Of a DNA stretch of 39,041 nucleotides, positions 9,401 to 17,754 are shown piece after piece. The DNA is taken from IMG/VR virus record IMGVR_UViG_3300047496_000205, positions 1 to 39,041 of that record; one strand, written 5' to 3'. The notes beneath the pieces were generated by a model that was not told the origin of the DNA, ran no database searches, and worked only from the letters and a program-made list of their open reading frames with translations. This DNA comes from a virus. The position numbers were made by a program, and so were the translations under genes. Numbering within the stretch: position 1 is the first letter of the stretch; each line of letters opens with the position of its first letter.

Positions 9401-12400
9401 AACTGGAGAAATCCAAGGAATATCTTCTGACAGAGGATTCGTAATTAAGCTTGCTATTGTATATGCTGTTATATTTCTAAAGTTAACTGGGGGAACTATT
9501 GTTCTATTCTTAACCCAAAAATAGTAATATGTAACATTACCATAAGTTGGATCGTATTGAACTTGTTCAACCCAGCTTGGAAAATTGGCGTTATAAATTG
9601 TTCCTGAATATTGACCTGTAGTGTCAGTTAACCCTAAATTTGTATACTGCATTGGATTAACGATACTCTGTACCCATTCATAAACATCCACGGATGTTGC
9701 TGGCGCAATCTGTCCCCAATTGGCTACTCGATAACTAACTTCTGAATTGTATCGAGAAGGTTCGTCTAACCCATAACTTACATTATCTGTTTCAGTTTCC
9801 AAGAAACGAACAGTAGAAACGTCCCACCATACTCTTCCGATTTGATTAATTCCCCACTGATTAATATCTACGTTGGGGAATGTTGTTATAGCTCCCGTTC
9901 CTCCGGAAACAAGAGCATCGCTGTATTTTGCTGGATCATATTCTAATACATAATCAATTTGACTTATTGCTTCGCCAGGAAGAATACCAGTCAGAGGCGA
10001 AACAACAGCCATATAATCAAGTTCAAGCGGCTGAGGAGCCGTTTCAGTTGCATTTATCAAAGTTTTTATATCATAAATCAATGAAGCCTGAATACGGCTT
10101 CCATCAATTCTCATAGGTTGAACTCGATATTGCTCCCAAATTTCACTGGTAGTTGTGATAATATTACCACTCCAATCAGTTGTTTTTTCAATATTAAAGT
10201 TTAGTTTATAGACGGCCCATGGAGAACCATCAATATAAACTAATTGTCCAGATAAACCATTTTGAATTTGATTGATTTGATCTAAATTAGAAAAGTGTGT
10301 CGAACGCATTATTCTTAATTCTGGCCCATATTGCCCAGATGGTACGTCATAACCCTTCGTTCCGGCCAAATTTAAACTGAAAGAGTTAGGAGACAATACT
10401 TCATAAAGAGTTTGCACACCTTGTAATTCTGGCATAGAAAGCGACATTCCATCGACCACGATGTATAATCCTTGATCTTCTGGAATTAATCCATGAGGAT
10501 AAAGAGTGTTTACAATCAAAATGGTATTAGAAATAGTTGGGAGTTCAGAATTAGTAACAACATTAGAAATAAAGTTTGGATTACCATTACTACTCATGTT
10601 GTAAATATTCAGAGTATCCCATTTAGGACCTTCTATTAAGGTTAGTGTTTGGGATGAAACTTCAAATACTGCATTAGAAAGATTTGGATTAATTAGAATT
10701 CTAGCAAACGCAGATACAGAAGGTTCTTGGCAAGTCCATATTACACTGACAGGATAAAAGGTGTTTAATGTCCAAGACGAAGTATCAATGATATTATTTG
10801 CAATGCTATATCCTTGCCCAGAAACTATTCCGAGACCATCAGTGAATGACGTTGCATTTGCAGCAAGGAATCCAGGCTTCAAATATGCATTTGCGTCATT
10901 TGAAGTTTTCTGAACCATAAATGATGCTTGGTAAGTCTGACCAACATACGGTTTGAAGGCATCATCATTGGTTGCGTATGGACCATCGCTTACGTGTGAT
11001 CGGAAAACAAATTGTCCATTGGCGTTATTGGCGATGTAGCCATAATTCAGAGAAACCGAATTGCTTACAGTCCAAACACCGCTGTTGCCAACCGCATTGC
11101 CAACGACATACCAGTTTGTGATGAGTGAATTTGAAACGTCTCTAGTTGCTTGATTGCTATGAATCCAAATGACTTCAGAGGTTGCAAGAGAATTGGCATT
11201 GGCTACGTATAGAGAAGGAACGTCCGAAGAATAAAAAACAGTGTAGCCAACTTCGTTTAAACGCACATAACCACTTACTGGATAATCTCCAACTTCTGCG
11301 GCATAAGAATTGCGTCGTGGGAAAGCCACCAACGGATTTTTTGGACGCTCAACCCAATTTGGGTCCAGACCAGTTACAGAAGAATCAGTGAGTTGATTCC
11401 AATCCAAATTTGGATTAGCCACGACCGTATTTGCGCCATTAACAGCAAATTGGACATACTGAGGATCGCGAACTATATCACTTTGTCCAAAGTAAAAAGC
11501 AATTCGATCAGTAGTATTTACGGCGCCAAACTGATTAAGAAGAATAGCCCATTCTTCAAAGAAATTTAAATTACCACTTTGTGCAATATAAGTTGAACGC
11601 AGTAATTTATTAAAAGCTCCAACTGCACCTTTTTGATGAATCATTCCTTGATAGAATTCAAATTGTTCTATATCAGATATAACTAAAGAAGTCAGATAAT
11701 CACGACTATCATACCCAATATTTAACCGGGCATGATTAGTTAAAATAGCGTTGGCGGTATTTCCTTTTTCTATATCAAACATCGTCAACAAATCGACGGC
11801 CGCTTTATCAAAATTCGAAGTGATACCACTTTTAACTAGAATATATCCGGGTATATCAAGCCGACCATTCCAATTCATGGAGCGTGGGCCTTGCAGTAAT
11901 AGGCGAGGCTGTCTTAGATTGAACTGGGGTTCATAAAGAACATCACCAAAAATAGTGAAATTATTGAAAATCAGTGCATGTTCAACTTCACCAATAGTGA
12001 CTCGTGTTCCATATATATCATTATTTTTTGATAAGAAAACCGTAGTATCGTCTGTCCTATTTACTATAACATTTTTTCTACTAATAGGAAGACCGGCCCG
12101 ATCAATCATTCCGTAAGAATAATTATTTGGACTTAAAACGTCTAGAACTGCTCCATGAGTAGTGATAAAAGTTAATTCAGAAGCACCAGGAGATAACGTT
12201 ATAAAATTACCAACTTGCCAATTTACTTGCGACCAAGCTAAAAATTCTTTTACTGACGAAGACCAATCTGAAGTAATCTGTGTAGAAGAATCAACTGATG
12301 TAAAACTCCAACCATTATTCACGAGATATCGTTCATAACCAAGTAAAAAATTAGCTACATCTTGATAAGACGAGAAAACTGTTCCATACGGAATTATTTT

Positions 12401-15400
12401 TATTGTACCATTACCATTTTCATAGGTTATTACTCTTGGTGCTCTTTCCGGAAGAGCCGATACTGCCGTCCAAAATTTTGTCTCGAAAACTAATCCGCTG
12501 GTATGAGGAGATTTACAAGTATATATTGTATTTTCATACGCAACATTTATACCTATACGGTAATATGTATTTGATCTCCAAGGATTAATAACAGGTTCGG
12601 GTGTTGTTGCAAGAGTTATTACTCCTTTTGGGCCATTTACATCCTCTGGTATAATATAAAAATATGAATTTAAAACATCATAACCAATAACTCTCCAGCC
12701 AAATTCAACTTTTTCTATAAGAACACCACTGTAAAACTGCTCATTTATAGGTGCTGAATTATAAAGTTGAATAGTTATATCACTACTATTTTCAATCAAA
12801 CCAAAACTTTCAGCCACAACTTGAAGATTATCACCCGTAGTAAAACCAGCTAGTTTATGAATTAATCTTACATCCAGACCACGAATCGCATTACCTAAAT
12901 CTGAAGGATTTTGTCCTTTAGAAACTATGTAATCGCTTATCCATTGTTGAACGCCAAGTGCGACAGTCAATTTACCAGAAGAATTAACTTCTCCATGAAT
13001 AATTAATTCACTATCTTTTGGACGATTTCCAGTTAAAGCGTAAATCCATTGTCCGCTACCATCTTGAATATTATTGATAGTGTCCCAACCTTGTTCAACA
13101 AAGCGAGAAGGTTTCATCAAAAAACTTAGTTTTGCAAGAGAAAACTTATAGGAAGGAGAATTAATCCACAATGTTTCAACAGGGGAGCCATCACCAAAAA
13201 CCCAATCCGCAGATGACTGTAAATAATCAGGAGGACGCTTTACTAAACCGCAAGCTATGGGATCAAGAAGAACACCATCAACATCTACCGGAAGATTTGC
13301 GAGAAGAGTGGAATTTACGTAACGAGGATCAACCCCCATTCTTGGACCAGCCGCGATAGTGCCAGTAGCCATGTCATTCCAAAGTTTTGTATTCCCACTG
13401 GTATATGGAGCAGGCCCATAAGTTGCCGTCCACCATATAGGCATTTCTCCAAAACCTAACATTTCCCATGGAGCAATATTTGGACGATCCGTATTGAAAT
13501 AATATCTATAAATCCCTCTCCAATATCCAGGGAGAGATTGATTATTAATATCTACACAAGAAGAATAATTCCAAGTAAATGGATCGCCAGCATCAAACGA
13601 AGTATTAGTTCTAAAATCAAGTCTATTAGATTGAACCCAACGTTGGAAAAATGGTTCTAGCATTCCTAATATTTCATAAGAATAATATCCATTTTCGTTT
13701 ATATATGAAATAGTAGGAAAATAATATTGCACATCAAATACTGGCCGTTTTTCTGTAGAAAAACTTGATGGAATATTGTTATAAATTAATTGCTCTAAAG
13801 CCAAAATAATATTGTCTCTATAATCACCATAAGCCGGAACCATACTTCCATCATGGCCTCGTATCATTGTAACAGACGGAGAAAATGTGGTATCGACAAT
13901 AATGGCGGGAGTTGTAACCACCGCCAAATTCATTGAAGATGGTGTAGGTGGAATGAAATATTGCCCACCACCCATAGAACTCCCCCAAAATGGGAAAGAA
14001 ATAGTTGTAGAATTTGCTATAGAAATTGATTTGTTTAAACGTAATTGTTCAAGAATAGTAGATACCCAAACATTCGGCGTATCTGAAGAAGTTAATGTGC
14101 CATCATTATTAAAATTAACAATAGCTTGCGTGAATCTGTTTCTAAAACGAATATATTCTTGTTCAGCATAGTTTAACGAATTTAATAAATCATAATTTCC
14201 ATTTTCACATATCAACATCGTTTTTAATAAAGGCGAACGATGTTGTAAAATTTCTTTACCATAACCAAGATATTTTTCAGTATCTCGCCAGTTATTAATA
14301 CTAAAAGGAAATCCCGTAAACCCTACTTGACTTGACATAATTTCTGAAAATTGTTCATACCATTGATTACGACTAATTTGCGTAATTTCAAGATTTCCAG
14401 GATTAGCTTGAAGATTAGATGGAATAGTATAAACACCATTTATCAGTTGTTGAGAACTAGATGTTGGTGAAACAAACCAATTATTGGAATATGTATCGTT
14501 ATCAACAAATTTATGGTAATAAAAACCTTGTATTGTTCCTCCATCATAAGTTACTCTATTTTCTACAGAATCTATTTCAAAAATAGGTTGTCCATATTGA
14601 TCTAATGTCAAAGCAAAACCAAGAACTGAATCAATATTATTAGAACCGATTAGATACCCAAACAACCTTGAACCAGAAAAATTAGAACCAGGGTAAATAT
14701 TTTGATCATCTAACGCATTTTCTTCCGAATCATATAATTCAAATAATGGAAATGACGAAGAAGGTTGCGCCAGAATCCATTGAATACCATTAAACCAATA
14801 TTCATCATAATCTGCGAAAACGCTTATGGCTGTCGAATTTGCTGTCAAAGTTCCCAAACCGGGAACAACTCTTACTATATCCCCTAAATTAGGGGATGGC
14901 TCAGGAATTAGTTGAATGATATCATTTCTACCACCAGAAGGCATTAGCGTATCAGCATTAGAAATTACAGTATAAATTGCTTCATTTAATAATGGTTCAT
15001 TAGAAATTGGCTGACTCACTAACAATCGGTCAATAGGTTGAAGAACATACCCATTATCTACTTGTACAGAACCAATGATTTCGGCATCTGTTATACCAGA
15101 GTTATCATATTGATTTTCGTGTAGACGTCCAAAAAACTGCCCATTAATACCAGAAAGCTTAATTTGACCATCGCCAATTAAATTATCATCAGATGAATAG
15201 ATGCCAAAATTATCAAAAGCTGTAGCCGTCGTATTACTCAAAACACCTTGAACGTCAGACTGACGATTGAACCCGTAATTAAACATTTGAATATTTGGTA
15301 AAAATTCAATAATTTGTCGTATGGCTTTTCTACTGGCAAAACTCAAACCAGTCCACGTTAACGTAGTCTGATGAACCCAAACATTGCGGCGTGTCCAAGG

Positions 15401-16516
15401 ACTACCTTCTAATGAACGTCTATCAATGACAATATATTGAGGCGTCGATCCCCCAACATCAGCGGTATAATCCGTAGTTAATAATATAGAAGAGCCGACG
15501 CCATCAACAAAAAACAAAATAGGAGATAACGCAGATATTGAACCCATTGGCTGGTTATCCAAATAACCACCTAAAATCTGTGTGCTGTCAACTGGTCTTA
15601 TTTTTGATCCTGTCGTAGCAGTAAAAGTTTCACCTAAAACTGTCCAATTAACAATTTGCGTAACAAAATTCAACGCAGTATGTGCAGTATTACAAATATA
15701 AAGATTTCCAGAAACATAAACAAGTTCACCAATATTATAAAATCTTGGAATAAATCCATATCCACTTAGCCCTAAATAAGGAGTAGTCGCTTCCCATACT
15801 AAAAATGGGGTGTAATCAAATTGGACAGAACCTTTCATTGATAATTGAATATTACCATATCTCATAGTTTCAATAATAGTTCCAACCGCAAGTCCCGTAA
15901 CATCAATCGAAATAGTTTCGTTATCTCCAAGAGCATTCGAAGGGACAAGAACACCGTTAACCAAAACGGCTGGTGTTTCAGTCATAATGCCTGGAATAAT
16001 TGGCGGAAGGCTAAATGTGTCAACACCATTACCACTGTAGAAATAAGTAGCTCTTGGCGCGTAAAGATTAATTGTCGTCAAATAACGCTCTTGTGTAGTT
16101 AACGATCCCATCCATAGATATTGGTTGTAATTGTTGATCTTATCAAGATCAACTGGTGGAGCCCATGAATAATAATCGCCTTCAAATAAACGACTATTAT
16201 TTTTGATAACTGCGCCTTTGTAGTTCAAATAGTTTAAGAGATCATCATAAGTAAGCGTATCCGTAATAATACCACCCGAATTCATGCTAACCATACCGGG
16301 TTCCAACTGATATTCAGTTCGCAGAGCATTACCTTCCGGAATATAAAAGTCCGTTGCTGGGTTATAATAAATTGGCTTTTGACCAATATAACCACTCAGA
16401 TATTCAGACTCACCGGGCTGAAAAAGTTGGTCTGCCGTCGCCGAGAAAAACGTTGACAGAGCATCCGTTTGGTTAACCACTGGAAGCTGGGAAATTATTT
16501 TACGCTTGTTTGCCAT
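6407..16516 (-). CDS. Giant multi-domain baseplate/tail fibre protein (3369 residues)
   Basis: One uninterrupted frame of more than 10 kb, the largest gene here. The N-terminus starts MANKRKIISQLPVVNQT and passes through many Asn/Tyr-rich beta modules. A segment with LFELYDSEENAL then YPGSNFSGSRLFGY and SVLGFAL resembles large baseplate wedge-type proteins of marine T4-like phages. Residues about 2464-2960 are five Ig-like (He_PIG-type) repeats of roughly 100 residues, each opening PP(V/L)W-x-TP or a variant and containing a LP-G-L/M-G turn. Residues about 2965-3210 form a Gly-rich domain with runs such as AGGGGGS and SGGGGGGYYHYYG, like glycine-rich receptor-binding domains. The last 150 residues are another beta-rich module. 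It probably links baseplate and host binding; a gp7-like identity is possible but unproven. Confidence 0.75.
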   Translation of the reverse strand: MANKRKIISQLPVVNQTDALSTFFSATADQLFQPGESEYLSGYIGQKPIYYNPATDFYIPEGNALRTEYQLEPGMVSMNSGGIITDTLTYDDLLNYLNYKGAVIKNNSRLFEGDYYSWAPPVDLDKINNYNQYLWMGSLTTQERYLTTINLYAPRATYFYSGNGVDTFSLPPIIPGIMTETPAVLVNGVLVPSNALGDNETISIDVTGLAVGTIIETMRYGNIQLSMKGSVQFDYTPFLVWEATTPYLGLSGYGFIPRFYNIGELVYVSGNLYICNTAHTALNFVTQIVNWTVLGETFTATTGSKIRPVDSTQILGGYLDNQPMGSISALSPILFFVDGVGSSILLTTDYTADVGGSTPQYIVIDRRSLEGSPWTRRNVWVHQTTLTWTGLSFASRKAIRQIIEFLPNIQMFNYGFNRQSDVQGVLSNTTATAFDNFGIYSSDDNLIGDGQIKLSGINGQFFGRLHENQYDNSGITDAEIIGSVQVDNGYVLQPIDRLLVSQPISNEPLLNEAIYTVISNADTLMPSGGRNDIIQLIPEPSPNLGDIVRVVPGLGTLTANSTAISVFADYDEYWFNGIQWILAQPSSSFPLFELYDSEENALDDQNIYPGSNFSGSRLFGYLIGSNNIDSVLGFALTLDQYGQPIFEIDSVENRVTYDGGTIQGFYYHKFVDNDTYSNNWFVSPTSSSQQLINGVYTIPSNLQANPGNLEITQISRNQWYEQFSEIMSSQVGFTGFPFSINNWRDTEKYLGYGKEILQHRSPLLKTMLICENGNYDLLNSLNYAEQEYIRFRNRFTQAIVNFNNDGTLTSSDTPNVWVSTILEQLRLNKSISIANSTTISFPFWGSSMGGGQYFIPPTPSSMNLAVVTTPAIIVDTTFSPSVTMIRGHDGSMVPAYGDYRDNIILALEQLIYNNIPSSFSTEKRPVFDVQYYFPTISYINENGYYSYEILGMLEPFFQRWVQSNRLDFRTNTSFDAGDPFTWNYSSCVDINNQSLPGYWRGIYRYYFNTDRPNIAPWEMLGFGEMPIWWTATYGPAPYTSGNTKLWNDMATGTIAAGPRMGVDPRYVNSTLLANLPVDVDGVLLDPIACGLVKRPPDYLQSSADWVFGDGSPVETLWINSPSYKFSLAKLSFLMKPSRFVEQGWDTINNIQDGSGQWIYALTGNRPKDSELIIHGEVNSSGKLTVALGVQQWISDYIVSKGQNPSDLGNAIRGLDVRLIHKLAGFTTGDNLQVVAESFGLIENSSDITIQLYNSAPINEQFYSGVLIEKVEFGWRVIGYDVLNSYFYIIPEDVNGPKGVITLATTPEPVINPWRSNTYYRIGINVAYENTIYTCKSPHTSGLVFETKFWTAVSALPERAPRVITYENGNGTIKIIPYGTVFSSYQDVANFLLGYERYLVNNGWSFTSVDSSTQITSDWSSSVKEFLAWSQVNWQVGNFITLSPGASELTFITTHGAVLDVLSPNNYSYGMIDRAGLPISRKNVIVNRTDDTTVFLSKNNDIYGTRVTIGEVEHALIFNNFTIFGDVLYEPQFNLRQPRLLLQGPRSMNWNGRLDIPGYILVKSGITSNFDKAAVDLLTMFDIEKGNTANAILTNHARLNIGYDSRDYLTSLVISDIEQFEFYQGMIHQKGAVGAFNKLLRSTYIAQSGNLNFFEEWAILLNQFGAVNTTDRIAFYFGQSDIVRDPQYVQFAVNGANTVVANPNLDWNQLTDSSVTGLDPNWVERPKNPLVAFPRRNSYAAEVGDYPVSGYVRLNEVGYTVFYSSDVPSLYVANANSLATSEVIWIHSNQATRDVSNSLITNWYVVGNAVGNSGVWTVSNSVSLNYGYIANNANGQFVFRSHVSDGPYATNDDAFKPYVGQTYQASFMVQKTSNDANAYLKPGFLAANATSFTDGLGIVSGQGYSIANNIIDTSSWTLNTFYPVSVIWTCQEPSVSAFARILINPNLSNAVFEVSSQTLTLIEGPKWDTLNIYNMSSNGNPNFISNVVTNSELPTISNTILIVNTLYPHGLIPEDQGLYIVVDGMSLSMPELQGVQTLYEVLSPNSFSLNLAGTKGYDVPSGQYGPELRIMRSTHFSNLDQINQIQNGLSGQLVYIDGSPWAVYKLNFNIEKTTDWSGNIITTTSEIWEQYRVQPMRIDGSRIQASLIYDIKTLINATETAPQPLELDYMAVVSPLTGILPGEAISQIDYVLEYDPAKYSDALVSGGTGAITTFPNVDINQWGINQIGRVWWDVSTVRFLETETDNVSYGLDEPSRYNSEVSYRVANWGQIAPATSVDVYEWVQSIVNPMQYTNLGLTDTTGQYSGTIYNANFPSWVEQVQYDPTYGNVTYYYFWVKNRTIVPPVNFRNITAYTIASLITNPLSEDIPWISPVMDNGLMVGGVQTYVNDAFGTVSGTVLQVEVDNHGVDSSGYRDEGVIHDQWQLLRPNDETSLPSDWLWAKMRDSLVGFDDNKVSTPSNTMNPNITPPNSLPPVWQTPSGNLPNTSGHAPLTYSGDSFLATLIAVDPQGNPMLYYISNGSLPLGSTLNPQTGLISGTLTLENIDNEVDTSNYTWNFTVNAFNGVSYTPQSFSITVNVNHPPVWVTNAGLIASAYTGNAISYQLLATDPQSDALTYSITNSTLPSSLTLYSNGLIFGSYPPITAPPANTIVDFSVNVTNGFYTVERDFEIESLYVSLPPVWQYPASGSIGLFDQNTSQDILMLANSPGLLSVTYSIANGALPAGLTISSNSIVGTVGLLSNATEFDFTVKAMDSIGAYTNRDFSISITGNQPPVWATPAGSIGSGFIANSFSFQLVAATPEGHPTPLAYTISNGALPIGMTMNTTGFVSGILPIVSNTSTYYFTVTASDGVVGVSRNFSVTSDIPVAYPPLWTTPAGNLGSGASGDTVSLTLIATDFDSLPLTYSVTAGSLPTGLSLSNSANTAIISGTLGAIANTVVPFTVAVTDGISIVPQSFTYTIANPAPVTLGFANSTTFTVPSGIHNVMFTWVIAGGGGGSEGTQGGNGAGGSGGGGGGYYHYYGNVACNPGDIFTFNIGGHGYGGRYPTNTGLTPPPNATNGGDTVILLNGNNVVMVGGGGGAPSATNTGIGFINTPGGLAGTPNGIAGYLGPAGTSDTSSPTGGAGATGPLANSVGGLSGTPGSGGDPAGPTAGANAAYSGVFQAGPAVGYGSGGGGSAVSDRAVGSIGWWWGGDGAPGYVEITFPSQGAVGGTPAGSTIVLNEHDIFSDSIYPENAAASILFINDHDSYYPSAANGSVVEMTTHGITSTSTVYTADWNPQHEPASNYEIQAVYVSSTRTSTIDTTAFGTTLNTWYNLGANHFTGYNLIAVAHHSGDVDKQITLQVNIRRVSDGVIVASNIVNLEAFASGIA

Positions 16517-16523
16517 TATCTCT

Positions 16524-16531
16524 TATTTAGT
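16524..16531 (-). promoter_or_regulatory. Weak late promoter box before the giant gene
   Basis: ACTAAATA, then AAGAGATA-like sequence, then ATG 16516, with a 7-base gap. It departs from TATAAATA at two positions, and the GAGAT could instead act as a ribosome site. Confidence 0.4.
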
Positions 16532-16563
16532 GTCGCCATTAAAACCATATTTATCTTGACGAA

Positions 16564-16848
16564 ATGAAAAAATATGAGATGATGATTTACGATCAAATGG
16601 GAAGACAAATTATGATTATGCAAATTATGAATATGATTGCTGCTATTTTTTGTAATGCGGTATTTATATTCTTTTGGACATTTTTATTTGGTATAGGATT
16701 GAAGTTCACTAACAAATGCAGTAGAGCCGACGAAAATCCATGGTGGGCTTGGCCTTCGATTGTGTCTGGGACTTTAATTATGTTTTGGTCCTTAATATTG
16801 ATTCTGATATTGCCGTGGTTTATAAACCAGCAGATAAATATAAAATAA
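16564..16848 (+). CDS. Small membrane protein, two transmembrane segments
   Basis: 94 residues if started at ATG 16564. An alternative start at the codons reading MIMQIM (about residue 17) has a better ribosome site (GGGAAG, 7 bases away). Two strongly hydrophobic stretches are visible, about residues 24-47 (IAAIFCNAVFIFFWTFLFGIG) and about 63-87 (W-PSIVSGTLIMFWSLILILIL), separated by a short charged loop with an NPWWAWP turn. It is divergent from the giant structural gene and 15 bases before the next + gene. The function is not recognised. Its size would suit a holin or membrane-modifying early protein, but nothing specific shows this. Confidence 0.6.
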   Translation: MKKYEMMIYDQMGRQIMIMQIMNMIAAIFCNAVFIFFWTFLFGIGLKFTNKCSRADENPWWAWPSIVSGTLIMFWSLILILILPWFINQQINIK

Positions 16849-16863
16849 TATAGGAGATATGCT

Positions 16864-17253
16864 ATGAAAATCAGAGAAGCTTTAAATATAATTAAAGAAA
16901 CAATTGAACCTGAAATGGAAGCTGTAGTCCATTTTAGAACTATTCCAAACGGTTCATATAAATATATGAGCGGGTTGACACGAGGATTTTGGCGGGTTCT
17001 GCTTGTCCATAACCCAAAAGGGTCACTTGCTATAAATTCATCTAATGTATTAGCTTCATTATATGAAAGTCCCGTTGGAATAAATGGAGTTACAGAAAAG
17101 TCTAAATATTACATAGGCAATTATTATATATATGCTCGAAATATTGCCGACCGTGTAAATGGGTTACTCATGAGTGGTTTGCATATAACGGTTGATGATA
17201 TAATTAAAGATTTAAGAACAGCACAAAAAGAATCACCTACCATATTTGATTAA
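16864..17253 (+). CDS. Hypothetical phage protein (129 residues)
   Basis: ATG 16864 follows a clear AGGAG ribosome site at 16852-16856. The product is a mixed soluble protein: MKIREALNIIKETIEPEM forms an N-terminal helix, the centre is aromatic and beta-rich, and the C-terminus (GLHITVDDIIKDLRTAQKE) is helical. No known motif is seen. It follows the small membrane protein in the same direction and is followed by the degenerate region 17254-17754. It could be an early gene of unknown role. Confidence 0.65.
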   Translation: MKIREALNIIKETIEPEMEAVVHFRTIPNGSYKYMSGLTRGFWRVLLVHNPKGSLAINSSNVLASLYESPVGINGVTEKSKYYIGNYYIYARNIADRVNGLLMSGLHITVDDIIKDLRTAQKESPTIFD

Positions 17254-17574
17254 GGAAATTGGCTTCGGCACGCCATTACGGATATGAGCCGGGAACGAAT
17301 GAAGAGCGAACGTGTCCTTATGCTTGGTGAAGATCGTTGGGCTGGCGTATTCATAGCGGCAGTGTTCTGATAATTCGTCCAGATCGCTCAAAAATTTTTA
17401 TAGATTTATCCAAGTTCATTGGAGATTCTTGGAACGCCGACAATGGAAAAATAATCGTTTTATGAAAGCTATCACTCCTGCACATATTAAGGCTTATATC
17501 GAAACTGGCGTTAATAGAAAAGAAATACCTATCTGTTGACGCAATGTATCCTACATTTATACCAGATAAAGTGG

Positions 17575-17604
17575 TTGACAAAACTGAAAATTAGGACATA
17601 ATAC
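17575..17604 (+). promoter_or_regulatory. Strong sigma70-type promoter
   Basis: TTGACA (17575-17580), an 18-base spacer, TAATAC (17599-17604). It is followed by AAGGAG and an ATG at 17631 that opens only a 25-codon frame. The promoter therefore appears to have lost its original gene. Confidence 0.7.
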
Positions 17605-17630
17605 AAACATAACCGAAGGAGACCAATAAT

Positions 17631-17708
17631 ATGACCACGCATACGCGGCCATTGCGAGCTTCGCGCATGGCTTCATACTTGGCGTCAGCGGCTTCGTCAG
17701 CCCAATAA
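17631..17708 (+). CDS. 25-codon frame behind a strong early promoter and ribosome site
   Basis: MTTHTRPLRASRMASYLASA plus 5 residues, ending at TAA 17706-17708. Start signals are excellent: AAGGAG about 10 bases upstream and a canonical promoter. The coding content looks poor, because the complementary strand reads as a convincing protein fragment (see the region entry). It is more likely a by-product of rearrangement than a selected peptide. Confidence 0.3.
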   Translation: MTTHTRPLRASRMASYLASAASSAQ

Positions 17709-17754
17709 TTTAGTTCAGCAATGGGCACATCATAAAAGCAATAAAGAAATATTA

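Larger units (their letters stand above)
17254..17754. other. Region of gene fragments with no complete gene
   Basis: About 500 bases that hold only short reading pieces. On the + strand, 17264-17370 reads MSRERMKSERVLMLGEDRW then AGVFIAAVF and stops. A second piece reads IRPDRSKIFIDLSKF then IGDSWNADNGKIIVL. A third, 17462-17539, is MKAITPAHIKAYIETGVNRK followed by EIPIC. On the - strand, complementary to 17631-17735, a piece reads DVPIAELNYWADEAADAKYE followed by AMREARNGRVCVV. These look like remains of real proteins, and parts are GC-richer than the surroundings. Deletion and rearrangement of early genes is the simplest reading; sequencing errors breaking one or two genes are the alternative. 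Confidence 0.5.

Noticed and set aside
17351-17581. 76-codon - strand frame in the fragment region
   Set aside because: It has no good ribosome site, and the fragments on the opposite strand read as more natural protein sequence.
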